Positions 1-13,440 of a stretch of DNA of 64,000 nucleotides are shown in pieces. The translations under genes were made by a program, and so were the position numbers. Numbering within the stretch: position 1 is the stretch's first letter; each line of letters begins with the position of its first letter. The stretch is from Vanilla planifolia (lineage: Eukaryota > Streptophyta > Magnoliopsida > Asparagales > Orchidaceae), in assembly GCA_023846275.1 (NCBI GenBank), contig CM043875.1, positions 27,475,470-27,539,469 on the forward strand, in the 5' to 3' direction. The notes below the pieces were generated by a model. That model was not told the DNA's origin and ran no database searches. It saw only the letters and a program-made list of their open reading frames with translations.

Positions 1-3000
1 TGGCACAATTGCTATCCAGTTAGGTGTCTTATGTCAGGTTTAGTTAGTATTATATATCATATATGTATGATGATTTCATCTTATTGGTATAATCACCATT
101 CTCACATAAAAATATCAATCTTTTCTTAATCACACATAATGATATCAAGTATTGATTGTGTACAAGTCTATCTTATGTTCTACATATTCAATTGTTTCAT
201 AAATCATACAATATAATTATTTTGTCATACTTCTATGAACTATTTCTTACATGAAACCTTTGAAATAACTTAAAGAATTGATTTAAAATGGCATTGTATG
301 AATACAATAGTATCATATGCATATGATTATCACATGGTGTGTAATATATGCTAACACTTATATAACATTTTTATAAGTGTGAAGTTAATATCATACATGT
401 ACAAGTAAAACAACATAAAGCTCTATAAGTCGATACTCTAAAAGAAACATCTTCATAGTTATATGATCCAACTAGTGAACATATAAAGTATCTAAAAACT
501 TGAGAGTGAACTAGTTTGTGAAAAAATTCATCATACACTGATGATGATCCCTTTATTAGATGTGTACAATCTTTAAACAAATTGTATGTGTGTGTCTTAA
601 GGGTCTTATACTTGTATAATTCTTGTGATCGTCTATTATGAATTTTTGAAAATTTGAGATTATTTTTAACATCGTGGAAAGAATATACATCATATAGTAT
701 GATGAGTTATGTCATACTTGTATGATATATTTTGGATAACTAAAATATATGGGTCATACTTGGGAGTCATCAGACAATTAATCTCATTCATTTATTGATT
801 TTGTACAATTCATTAATTGTAATAATATGAAAGCAACCCGAGATTACTAATAACTGGTTAATCTCTTTGAAAATATAGTTTTTTAGCCATTAGAGTTTCG
901 TATGTTTAATTAGTTTGGTTATATAAACAAAACTTCTACCACTTAAGAAATGATTAATGAATCAGCTTGCATATCTCTAAGAGGAAGAATGAGAATACTA
1001 GCTACATGAACTTTGTGCATTCATTGAAAAATCTTTCAAACTATTGTTTTGTGAATGTTGTTGTGTTATGAACTCTATTTTTTAATCTATGAATTTATGT
1101 TTCTTGATAATATCATTCATCTTATATAGGAATTATATCATATTATTTTCATAAGTGAAAGATATAGGGATTGCAATTACTATATTTTATAAGTGTTAAA
1201 AAATAGTTTTTAATAACTACTATAATAACTCATTTGAGTTTACTATGTGGCTCTTTTAAGAACCTCATAAACCCTCTCATAAATATCTTATTTTAAGATT
1301 TTCTTTTATTAGTTGTGGCAAAAAAGATTGATTGTTTTATGTAAGCCTAATTATTAGATTAGTGATAGATGTAGGTAGTGGTCATGCTAAAGCATATAAA
1401 ACTCTTATGTTATTGTCCTTCTTTATCTATTTTTATTGGCTTTCTTATCACACAAAAGTTTTTGGAAAGATAAAGAATTATTTGCTAAAGCATTCTTTAT
1501 TTGCATTTAATAACATTGAGATAAATTATTATCATATTTTTAGTTATTACATCTAAATTTATTTAAAAAGGATCATAATTTATCTCCCTTCTTGTGTGAA
1601 TCACACCTTAATAGCTTATTAATGCATGTGAGAGACAATAATAAATCATACAAAATAAGGAATGACTTATTATTAATTAAGAATAATAATAATAATAAAG
1701 TTTATAAAAGATTATCAAATAAATAAGAAAGAAAAGAAAATTCAACCAACGTGTAATGGTTTCTTTATGCATAAGAATAATGCAATATATTATAGTCCTT
1801 GTATTGAATCGTAACCTTCTATGTGACATGACCCTATGTTGTTATGATTTACATGTTATGATTGTGTTATTGTATCTATTGGGTTTATGATAATATCTTA
1901 ACTTATATTTGGCACTAATAGATTTAATGCACAAGATAGACATTGAGAAACACAAGGGTTTTATATGAGTTATGTGAAAAATTAAAACCTTATAAGGGCT
2001 TGTAATTTGAAAGACGTGCCTATATGATTATTTTATCAGACGTGCCTAATGATGTAATTTGTTGTTTTCAATTTTAATAGTTGTTGTAATGACTCTTATA
2101 TTTCATTACAAATATTTTAAACTCTAAATATCTTAAATAAGTAATATTTTATTAATTTATGCTTCTTTCTAATTATTGGAACATATATGCATGTATAAGG
2201 AAGGATTTATATGTGGAAAGAATTTTGTTAGGTGGGGTAATTAACTAGGAAAAGTTGGACGACATACTTAGGTGAGATAGTAAGAGAAGAGACGAGCCTT
2301 TCAATCAAACACCATTTGAGGGGTGCTAAGTCAATAATCATGCTAGAAATAGATTAAGAGGCAAGGATGTGCAAACTACACTAAAATTAATTGAAAAAGG
2401 TCTCAAAATGTGAAAATAATTCTAGTTTTTGAGAAATACTCATTAAGATATGTTCAATGATTATAATTTTCTTGAAAGTGAAGATCACTTAGATATTTTT
2501 TAAGCTATTGAATGAAAAAAATATAATATTTAATTAATTTAACCGTTATTGCATATGGTATAGGGTTTATCTATATTGTAAATTGCTACAAAGAAAGATG
2601 TTAGTATAACTTAGTGGAAAGTAAGTGAATTTTAGAGAAAGGTAATAAATAAATAAAGAATGAAGATATGATTAAGAGATAGAGAGGAAGGAGGAATTAC
2701 TAATTCAAATTGAAGATGAAGTTGAGTTGATAGGAAGAAGAATAAGGACTAAGTTTGTGCAAGAGAATAACAAAGAAAAAGTTAACGGTAAATTCATTTA
2801 AATCAAAGTTATGCTTTGCTACTTAAAAAGTAAACTTATGCCTCTAAAAAATTCTAAGATTTTTATGATTTTAATTAATTGATCAATTTTATGTCTTTTC
2901 TTAGTTGAAAATGTTTTTTAGAGGAGTGTTGAAGAGCTTTCTACCACATAGATAATATGGTCCTCTACAAGTTGATCATATCATCTTATTGAATTAGTAC

Positions 3001-3779
3001 AAATAAGGGGGTTGAAGATGTTCATATTAGATGTTTGATCTTGATTAAATGATCTAATCAGAGAGAAAGGATCACTTAATCAACTATTCAATAAAAAGAA
3101 AAGGACAATAAAATTAAATAAAAAGAATAAAATAAAATATAATAATAATAATAATAATTAAAGTGCAGAGAAGTAAATTAAAACAAGTATGATTTAATTA
3201 ATAAAATTAAGGGAAAAATATGTATTGATTTAATTTTTGTAATTCTAGTGATTAATAGAAATTGGAAAACTTGACTATGCAAATTTAGATAAAGGATACT
3301 AATATAGATATTATTATCCATGTTATGTTGTGATTATGCACATCGTTACATGTGCAAGGTGATGTTATGATAATGTTGAGATTTATGTTCACATGTTTCT
3401 ACATCTTTTCTACCTTATTATTATTAATATCCATATGTTAAGAGTTTCATTATTTCTTATGCTTTTGCTATGACATTATGATGTTGGTATGACATCCTTG
3501 GATTATATTTTGAGTTAATCACTTTGTAACACTATAATTTTATGACTAAGCCTATAATAGAACCTATTCATTTATTTAGCAAAGTTCAAATATAATTTAA
3601 GCAATAATAAGTTATTATATGACTTCATTTGTTCCAATGTTTTATCAAATATTATATTGTATTTCTTTTTCTTTGAATATATTACATTAAGTGCTACATG
3701 ACCACTAAAACTACTTAATGAATTGTTCATCATTTATAAAATACAACACATTAATCTTAGGATTCCAATTTTTATATGG
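1..3779. other. AT-rich repeat-derived DNA without a recognisable gene
   Basis: The stretch is strongly AT-rich and only short ORFs occur, none with a family signature. It carries several short palindromes of the TCATAC-TT-GTATGA kind (712-725), as do repeat copies A and B and the flanks of relic 3. This suggests degraded LTR sequence. I could not align it convincingly to the 5' parts of copies A and B, so its exact nature is open. Confidence 0.5.
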
Positions 3780-4800
3780 AAGTGATAAGCTTATGATATT
3801 CAAGTATCACACATGTTATACATAAAGTAGTTGTATTGAGAAGTGTTGATATTATGATATTTAGATATTACTTATACTCTATATAGGGAGAATATATTGA
3901 AATCACCATCATTAACTCTTTGTGTAAAGTCTTGATATGTAGTTATGATATGATTTTTTGCTAATTATAATATGCCTATGAGTAGAAGTCTAGAGGATAA
4001 TGATATCCTAAATATAAAAATAAAAACATATAAAGATAGAAAAGCGAAAAAATAAGGAAATAAAAAAAATAAAATAAATGAGATTATGATACCAAGAGGA
4101 AACAATGCCTAAATGTTTAAAGGAGAACTATATTAAATGGTGGGAAAAGAAAAGAGAAAAATAAAATAAATAAGCCATAATATAAAAAAGAAAAAAGCTA
4201 TATGAATATTTATATGTTTGCAAGTATATGTGATTTTACATATGCGTGTGAGCATGTGATGATATCTAATACTATGTTCTCTTTTTCTTAAGAAAAAGGA
4301 AATAGCGATCCATTATTATGCATACCAAGGATACTATGTCATGAATGTCATTATGAGTTATTTTATAATTATTAAATATTACTTATTTATTTAATTATAG
4401 TAACTTTTATTTATTATATAAATTTTTTATTGAGTTGTATGCTCATTAATTACCTTCTTACATAATAATGCATTTCATTTGCACATGGAGAGGGGTGATA
4501 GTATTGCTAATAAGGATGAATAGTTACTAAATTATAATTGATGTATAATTGTATAATGTTTGGATTTGCATAATGCTTGGCGAAGGTTTTGCACAAGTTA
4601 AACTTATAATTAGTAATATTATAAATTAATAGGATAGTAAGCCATAAGTTCTATTTGAAAAAAAATGAGAACGTGAAGTGCGGTCACTCTTAGCGTTAAG
4701 GTTTATTATGTTCTTAATTTCTACTTTATGACTCTTATTAAGTTAATAATGATTTCTTATTTTGATAATCAGTAGAGTATTATTAAGTGGGGCATGACAA
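3780..4800 (+). repeat. Repeat copy C, likely 3' part of a degenerate gypsy LTR
   Basis: This segment aligns collinearly with 15,180-16,200 (copy A) and 32,080-33,085 (copy B). Shared landmarks are the 'gatatt..agtatcac' tandem motif near 3,800, a 'tagagatcta'-type block near 3,990, and 'ccataagttctatttgaaaaa' near 4,640. It ends in GGGGCATGACA, a typical 3' end for a Ty3/gypsy LTR, about 350 bases before the coding remains of relic 1. I infer that it is the 3' part of the 5' LTR of relic 1. The LTR start was not found. Confidence 0.5.
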
Positions 4801-5110
4801 GCTAATAAGAATGGTTAATATCCTTGTAAAGGTAGTGAAAATCATTAAGGTTTTTTGAGTAAGGACATAAGCATAACATGTGCATCATCTTTGGTACCTT
4901 TTGTTGAACCAAAGAGAAGATGTCATATAAACAAAATTCTTGGACTTTAATTAAGTTAATAATGATTTCTTATTTTGATAATTAGTAGAGCATTATAGGT
5001 GGGGCATGACAAGTTGATGTAAGAGTGGTTAATATCCTTGGAAAGGTAATGGAAATCATTACGTTTTATTGAGTGAAGACACAAGTCAGACATGTATATC
5101 ATATGCATGC
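4742..5110 (+). repeat. Local direct duplication at an LTR/leader junction
   Basis: The block beginning 'aatgatttcttattttgata' occurs at about 4,748 and again at about 4,963. It is followed both times by a CATGACA-ending motif and then 'tggttaatatcc'. A second overlapping duplication links about 4,886-4,945 to about 5,283-5,340 (shared 'ggtaccttttgttgaacc'). The copies are roughly 215 and 400 bases apart, which suggests slippage or unequal exchange in the leader of relic 1. Confidence 0.6.
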
Positions 5111-5149
5111 ATAGAATAAATAAATATTTAGGTTTTTTCTTATTAATAT

Positions 5150-8100
5150 ATTAATGCAAGTCTTGGTTCAGGAAAAGATTTCTAGAAGATATTTACTAAA
5201 ACTAAGTCTTATGATATTGATAAAGATAAAGAAGTATAGAATAGTACTAAAAATTAGAACAATCTTTTGTTGGAGGCTTATTCATCCTTTGGTACCTTTT
5301 GTTGAACCAAAGAAAAGATATGAAATAAAAAAACTTGTTGGTCAATTACATCATCTATGTTGTGCTTATTCAAAGGAGGTTCTAATCATTAGCTATAGAA
5401 ATTTGGATTAATAAAATAAACAAAGTCTTCAATAATATGTTTTGTTCAAAAATTAGAAAGTTCTATATAATTACATTGGTTCTATAAGATGATGCTGATT
5501 TCTAGTGCAAGTCTCATTATCATATAGGGTTTAGAAATAGGATTTTGCAAAATATGACATCAAATGAATTTGTAAAAGATTTAGTATAATAGTACATCCC
5601 AACATAAAACAATAGATAATAAAAACTCTAGCAAATTTGACTCTAAAGGGATCGATAATGATTAAATATGAAAGATAATTTACTAGATTGTCTAGATATG
5701 CATCAGATGGAGTTATTTTTAAGGCTTAGAGATGATTTGCATTTAAAAGGCTAAAATAAGATCTTTCTTAGTTACTTTGAAAGATACATATTTTGAAGGT
5801 TTAATAGGAAATGTTAGAATGATAGGACATGATTTATTGGGTGTAATTAAAAATAGAAGAGAAAAAAAAAGAAAAGTCATTGGAATGATTCTTAAATATT
5901 TTTCAAAAGAAATTTTAGAATAAGAGGAAGAAGAAGATTTGGGTAGAGCTAACAAAAAAACAAGCATCCAGTATAGCAGATCTAACATAACCTCTAATGT
6001 AAGAGCTTCTTAATGTCCACATTATAAGAAATTTCATGGAGGCAACTATTAGTGTAAATAATGAAATAAACTGAGATGTTTTGTTTGTGGACATTTGGGA
6101 TACATTATTATTTTTTTTCCTTATATTGGATTGGTCTGAGGTGGCTTTTTTTAAGGTAGTCACCAAAGAATAATAAGTAGAGAAAGAGGTAAGACAACTA
6201 CTATTATGACATTTGGATCTAGTAGAGGTTAGAGTTCAAGTAAGGGTGGTTAGTCTTGAGTATATACCATATCTCTTGACTATGCAACATGCCATTTATT
6301 TCTCTCTCTACTACCTGTATGATAAGTTATCTCTATTATCTCTTCAAATAAAAATTGCATTAATTAAACAAACTACTCAATGGCAATAATTAAATTCAAC
6401 AAATAAGTAAAAGAGACTATTGATATTTTTAGCCAATAAATTTTAGTTGAAATTTTTGTTCTTTCTTCAATAGAGTTTAATATTATTTTAGGCTTATATT
6501 AGCTCTAAGGACATTAAGTTAAGATTGTTTGTATGAAAATTATGGTAAAAGCAACAACTTAAGAAGGGGAAGAAATAATATATTATGGAAAAGGAATCAG
6601 AATCCATTTTATATCTATAATGAAATCATAGAAGATATTATCTAAAGAAAGTGAAGGATTTTTATTATAAATTGAAATACTAGAACAAAAGTTTGAAAGT
6701 TACAAGATATACCTGTAAATTGTGAATATATGGATAGATTTTCTAAAGAGTTTCCAGGACTTCCCCCAATTCAAAAAATGGAATTTGAAATTCAAATAAT
6801 TCCAAGAGTATAACCAATATCTAAAGCCCCTTATAGAACAACTACAACAACTTATAAAAAATAAAAGTGCAGATCCAAAGGTTATTAGATAAAGGCTTCA
6901 CCTACCTCAATACATCTTCATAGGGGGCACCAATTCTATTTGTAAAATTAAATGATGATAGTTTTAAAAACATATATCAATTACAAAGAGTTGAATAAAA
7001 TCATAATAAAAAATAAATATCTCTCATCTCAAATTTATGATGTATTTGATCAATTATAAGATACAAAGATTGGCAGAAGATTAGAGTATCATAACTAAAG
7101 GTCAAAGAATTAGATATTACCAAGATTGCTTTTCAAATGTAGTATGATTATCATGAATTTTTGTTACAACTTTTTTATATAAATAATGCACCTACTATCT
7201 TTATGTATCTCATGAATAGAGATTAAAGAATGATCTTGATTGATTTGTTATTATATGCATTAATGACATCACTTATTCAAAAGATTATGTTAATCATTTT
7301 TATACTATCTTGCAAACATTAAGGAAACATAAATTATTTGTAAAATTTTTAAAATATGAATTTTTGTTGTCTCAAGTAGCTTTCCTAACAAAGTTATGAG
7401 CAAAGGAGAGATCATTGTTGATTCAAAAAATAGTCTTAACTATTTTGAACTAGGCTCAACATACCAATGTATCAAAGGTTTAAAGTTTCTTAGGATTCAC
7501 AAGATATTATTAAAAATTTGTAAAAGAATTTTCACAAATAGATATCCCTTTAACCAAACTATTGTAAAAATAGTTAAATTTGAATATGATTTTATATGTG
7601 AAGGAACTTTTCAGATTTTATAGAAAAAATTAACAACAACCCAATTCTCAACCTACTTGAAGGAAATGAAGGGTATCAAATCTTCAATGACACCATATTA
7701 AGGACTAGATAATGTATTATTCTAAATTGGAAAAGTAATTATTTATTATTTTCATCAATCAAAGTTGCATGTGTTTACTTTGAAAGGTTGGCGACATTAT
7801 TTGTATGGCACAAAGTGTAAAGTTTTTATCAACATTCAAAGTTGAAATATATTTTTACTAAAAAAGAATTGAATTTATGACAAAGAAGAAGGTTATAATG
7901 TATCACGGATTATGATTTATATATCTTCTATCATCTTGGTTGGGTTAATTTTGTAACTAATGCCCTAAGTTGCAAAGCAAACATCAATATACTTTTAGCC
8001 TAGATTGATTAATAATATTTTTTTAATATTAATAAATATCAATTCGAGAGGGAAATACATTAAAATACATTCTTATTACCCCAACTATCAATAAGCTCTA

Positions 8101-9440
8101 ATTGGTCGTACTCTATTACAAAAGATTAGAGACAAGATAAGATAAACAATCTAAGTTAAAAGGTTGAAGGTTAGGTTTTTAATTTTGCTCTTAATAATAA
8201 TAAAATTCTTAATTTTCAAGGTTAATTGCAAATTATTAATCATTAGAAATTAAAATAATTATTCTTGCATGAGATTCATAATTCTAAATATTTCATTCAT
8301 TTAAGAGTAACTAAGATGCATCATTAATTGAAAACAAAATTATTCGTGGTGGTTAGGACTCAAAATAGACTAGTAAATACTTAATTTACCAATAGATAAA
8401 AAGAGAGTAGCAAATGGAAATAGGAAGACTTATTTATGGATTTTGTGGTGGGTTGCCTAGAACCCCATAAGTCTTGATTACAATTTGATAATATATATTA
8501 AACTAACTCATTTCATGGTTTTATAAACAACCTTATAGAAAGGTTAGCTACATTATTTGTGAATTAGATTGTTCGCTTAGAGTACTAAAAATAGTTATAT
8601 CATATAGAGATTCAAATTTATCTCGCTTATAGAAAAAGGTACACCAACCTTATGTTATAAAGCTAAATTTTAGCATTATCTTTCATCCTAATAAATTTGG
8701 CAAACAGAGACAAATATAAAGACTCTAGAGGATTTATATAGTTGTGTTATAGATTTTGGGAGTGATTGAAAAATTTATTTACTCTTAACTAAATATTCTT
8801 ACAATAAATAATTTTCAATCATGTATTAATATGACTCCTTATGAAGAGTTATATAGAAAGAAGTGTCAATCTTCTTAATATTAGACTAAAAGTAAAGAAA
8901 GACAATTCATTAGACTCTATTTTGTATACAAAGCTCTTAGAAAGGTGAAATAATCAAAGCAAGAATTCAAATTGCATAAGATAAGAAAAGAAATACTTTA
9001 ATTCTAAATATAGGAATATAAAATTTAAAAAGAAAGAGCATGTTTTATAAAGTTAAGCTCCTCCCCTCTAAAAGGAATTATGAGATTTAGAAAAATAGGG
9101 AATGTGAAACAAAAATATACTAATCCCTTTCAAAATCTTAGAAAGTTTATGTCAAGTGACCAATAGATTAGCATTACCCCTACACATGGCTAGTATTCAT
9201 GATGTATTTTATGTATCATTATTACAAAACTATTATTTTGACCCCTTCATATTATCAAATATGACTTTAGAGATGTTGTGTTCTTGATAGATATGACATA
9301 TATTAAAAAAATTCAAATTTTAAACTACAAAAACAAAATGATTCCAATGGTAAATGTTTTGTGGTCAAATCAAATCAAATGGGAGGATATATAAGAAGTA
9401 GAGTTTGATATGAAAATGCAATACCTAAAGCTCTTTTAAA
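5150..9440 (+). pseudogene. Relic 1: decayed Ty3/gypsy chromovirus Gag-Pol
   Basis: No long ORF survives, but conceptual translation across frames gives the ordered domains of a plant chromovirus. A double zinc-knuckle-like region at 6,010-6,115 includes CFVCGHLGYI. A protease end reading EFNIILG lies near 6,480. The Pol linker 'FPGLPPIQKMEFEI' is near 6,750. The RT block APILFVK...YKELNK lies at 6,925-7,020, followed by a degraded IDD box near 7,255. RNase H (WRHYLYGTK) is near 7,785. Integrase follows near 8,280-8,880, including a decayed HPQ..GQ..R block and MTPYEELY. 'RLALPLHMASIHDVF' is near 9,160, and a chromodomain-like end (MIPMVNVLW) near 9,340. Domain order and wording match the intact element at 21,166-25,572. 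Many codons are now stops and there are frameshifts, so this copy is dead and old. Confidence 0.85.
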
Positions 9441-9444
9441 AAAA

Positions 9445-10154
9445 TTTTAATATATAATTTCTTTATGAAAAGAATGTTGTCCTTTCTTTGTATTTTGAGT
9501 TAATTAGACTAAGAATATAATTAGACTCTAATCATCTATCAAAGGATATTTTATAAGGTCAAAATAAAATAATATTATCTTAGACCTATCTCAAAAAGTG
9601 TAAAGCTGATTTAAATATCAAAGTTAGTAGATCATTAGGAAGAGATCAATAAATGAAATGAAATAGTTTTTAAAATTTTAGCTTAATTAGATTTATTGTA
9701 AAATAAGAAAGTAAAATTGAAACTTTAATATATACAAATATATATATAAAAGCATAAGAAACCAAGTGAAGGATATGCTTAAGCTCCCTATAGCTACTAG
9801 TATTTGTGAAGATGGAAACATTTGGAGCAAAGAGAGAAAGACAAGATTTGGGAAGAAAGAAAGAGAAGCTTGGAGGAGGAAAGATTGATTCATGAGTAGT
9901 TGGGAAAGTTGAGGTGAGGTGAGGTGATAGAAGCTCAACAAAAGAGAGAATGCCTATCTCCAATCAAGAAAGCTTGTGATAGCAACAATAATGGAAGCTA
10001 ATGTGCTTCAAAGAAAGAGATTTGTTGAAGGATGAATAAGGTGAAGCTTTTAAGCATGTTGTTGCATTTGTCTCTTCTATATCTTATAACATAGATGCAA
10101 AGTATTATTGAGTTTCAAGTTTTGCTTATTTGAATAGACTTTAGGGAGAATTTG
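9445..10154. other. Gene-free stretch with a polypurine tract
   Basis: No gene is visible. About 9,806-9,930 is unusually rich in A and G on the plus strand, including a GGTGA triplet repeat near 9,915. It lies just after the chromodomain remains of relic 1 and before repeat copy A, where a polypurine tract of an LTR element is expected, but it is far longer than a normal one. Confidence 0.4.
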
Positions 10155-10840
10155 GATGTTTAGTAGGGTTTTTAATTCATACATGATTATTCAAATATGC
10201 TTCAATAAATATTAGGAATATAAGCTTTTGTTTGCATGACATGAACAATATCCTTAATGTGTAACATAGAATAAATAATGAATTTTTTTTATATTTTTTG
10301 TACTTGTACAATTTCACTATCATACATTTTTTGTATTTATATAATTTTTTCTATTTTTAAATATTTGTGGTATTCAGGATTCTAAGTGACTTTATAAAGT
10401 TTAATTATTCATACGAGTTTGATACTCTTGTAATACTAATATACTATAGAGCTACCAAGATGAGTGTGTCGAGGTGTGGAATATAAAAGCCTTGTACGGT
10501 GCAATACCATACTTTGTATAACATGTAATCGTTAGAGGATTAGATTGAGATTAGACATAATGATATTTACTAAATGCACTGAAGTTTATAATGTCATATA
10601 AGTTGATGTGTTCTTCACATTTATATGATTAGTAAGCATTGCACTAAGAATTTTGGACTTAGAATATAAGTGAGCTGAATATGTTGCATGTATATTATCA
10701 CATAGTTGTACTAATCTGATCAAGTTGACTAAGCTAAAATATTATTATTGCATGAGTATATTATATACTTCATATAAGTATGATCAATATACCAAGTGAG
10801 ACATAATGCAAGATTTAAAAAAAATTTAGATAGCTTTTTA

Positions 10841-10876
10841 TTATACTAATATGATATTATTGTCATATTAGTATAA
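10841..10876. repeat. Perfect 14-bp inverted repeat (hairpin)
   Basis: The arm TTATACTAATATGA at 10,841-10,854 is exactly complementary to TCATATTAGTATAA at 10,863-10,876, with an 8-nt spacer. It is the longest member I found of a recurring class of ATCATA..TATGAT palindromes in this window. Confidence 0.85.
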
Positions 10877-13324
10877 TACATACTTAAGAGTTTAGTTTGA
10901 AGACTTAACCATTTATTGGATAAATTAATATCTTATTAGTATAATCTACTTATCATATAAATATGATTATTTTTTATTAATAATATGCACTTTTCATAAA
11001 ATATATCATAATGTGCAATCCTATAATGTACAATATTTCTTTGAGAACACAAAATTGGGACTTAGTAGTTCTCTTCATCATATAGGATGGTGTATTTATC
11101 GTATTACTACGATACCATAAGAGATATAAAAATGAACTAATCATACATAAACATCATGTAGGTGTTTAGTGTAATATATAATGTTTTATATGATCTTATA
11201 TCATAATAGTGCAATCAATTTCTTAAAAGTATAACAATTAGTTTGATTATTTCAACAATTGGTTTGTAACCTTTACAACTCCTTTAAAAGATGATATCTC
11301 TTTATCAGATATAGGTAGAAGTGAGTTAAAAAAAGAGAATATGCTTATTATTATATTGCTAAATCATGTTCCAAGTGAAACTGTCATACCTCACATAAAT
11401 ATTCTAAATAAAGAGTGATAGTGAATCTAATTACAACTTAAATATTTCTTATTTTACTCTTAAATCATAATTAAATTCTTATAATTCCATAAAACAAATG
11501 GACAAAGATTCCACTATAAATTATTTATTTTTCATATACAAACATTGTATAATACATTCACAAAATTTTAAAATTTCATATTAATTCCAAAAATACTTTG
11601 ATCAAAATGAAACAAATATCATTAGACTCGTATCAATAAGATTTATATAATTTTATATTTATTTTTATATTTTATAATCTTTTTTATTTTTTAATAATTT
11701 GGTATATTTTATGAGATAATTTAATTACTTAATTAAAATAATTATTTGTAAAATATTGCATCTTTTTTCACATTAAAGATTCAAAGATATTATAATGTCA
11801 CACCCAAGATTGAAGAGGATGGGAAGAAAATTTTGGGTGATGTTTTGAGAGAGGTATTAATAAACAAGTAACAACTTTTAACAAATTTGTAGCTAAAAGG
11901 TTACAATGATAAGTTGTTTCATATTAGTTATTAAATAAATAATTTATGTATTTATATGAGATATCATGATCTTAAGATATTAAAATAACTTTTGAAGATA
12001 AAATTTACTTTAGTTGAGATGATATAATCAAGTAAAATAATACTTTAATATAGTAAGATCAAGATATCACATTTAATATCACAACTAACTCTTTACTAAT
12101 CCAATGTTTTTTAAGGATGAACTAACCTAAAATTGGTGGGATTGTGACACCTAAGATTAAATATTATAGAGAATAAGTGTTAGGTCATGTCTCAAGAGAT
12201 GAATAACTAAATAAAGAGTAACTCCTGACTACGTCTAAGTATAAAAGTATAAGGATGAGACTATATTGATTACTAATAAAATAATTATATTTCTTATATG
12301 ACTTGAAATTTTAAAATTTTGTTAATAGAAAATGTGTATTTTTGTAATTTGAATATGTATTAAAAAAATTATATATCTACATAAAGGACTAATAATTTTG
12401 ACAAATAGACAAAATAATTTAGAGTGAATTCCTAAGAGAGGAATTTAGAGTGAATTTGAAAGAAAAAAATTTGGAGTGAATTTAAAAAAATTAAGAGAAC
12501 TTATAGAAAATAATTTTCTAAAAGGAGTTTTAGAAATTAGAACTTTATGCAATTCAAGAAACTCTTGTAGAAAATCTTCATGAAAATTTTATCTTTTGTG
12601 ACTTAATTATTCTCCTTCTCCTTCTTTTCATTCACTTTTAGCAATTTACATTCTTCTACTTCCATTCAAATATCCTAAAAAAGTATGTAAATTAGCACTT
12701 GAAGCGAGAATACCCTCACAGACAGATCACAAATAGTTTGATGAGACCATTACAGATTATTTTGTGAGAAATGCACCATTTAATTAATATATTATATTGT
12801 ATGATCAACTTTAGGAATGTGGTATAGTGAATGAGATCGATTCATCTGAATTGATAATTTTATAAGAGCATGTGTATCATATTATAAGATAGAGGGATAA
12901 AATAGTACAATCAATGAGATAGAATTTTTAAAGAATTTAGAGGAATTTTGAAAAGGCAATCAAATAGCATAATCCATGTTTATGAGTGCTATTGTATAAA
13001 AGGCATTCAATTTGAAAAGTAATGAAAGAAAAAAATAAAGTATAGCTTGAGAATTTTGAAGCCTTATGAAAGAGATTTAAACAATTATTAATAATCGTAA
13101 TATATTTTATAACAAAAGTGAAATCAAAAGATAAAAAATTAATAAAGAAAGGTATCCTGAAATTATCAATAGATAAACTAAATAATTATGATATAAGTAA
13201 ATTAAATTATTAAACACCTCAAGATATTATTATGAAATGTGATGTGAGCATATAAATGACATGGATTCATCTACATATTTTATGATAGATGAGATGACAC
13301 ATTATTATTATATATATGTGTGTA

Positions 13325-13328
<4 letters not shown>

Positions 13329-13405
<77 letters not shown>

Positions 13406-13440
13406 GTATACATATATGTATGTATACATATATGTGATAT
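13329..13440. repeat. (TA)n microsatellite with TATG/CATA edge
   Basis: An uninterrupted TA run of about 60 bases is followed by TATG and CATA tetranucleotide repeats. It lies inside copy A. The matching place in copy B (about 30,335) has only a short TATATATGATAT stretch. Confidence 0.9.

Noticed and set aside
1332-1556. 74-aa ORF with a hydrophobic look
   Set aside because: AT-rich sequence by chance gives Ile/Phe/Tyr-rich frames; no homologous pattern and no start context.
9670-9963. 97-aa and 82-aa minus-strand ORFs
   Set aside because: They are Ser/Phe/Leu-rich translations of the complement of the polypurine tract.
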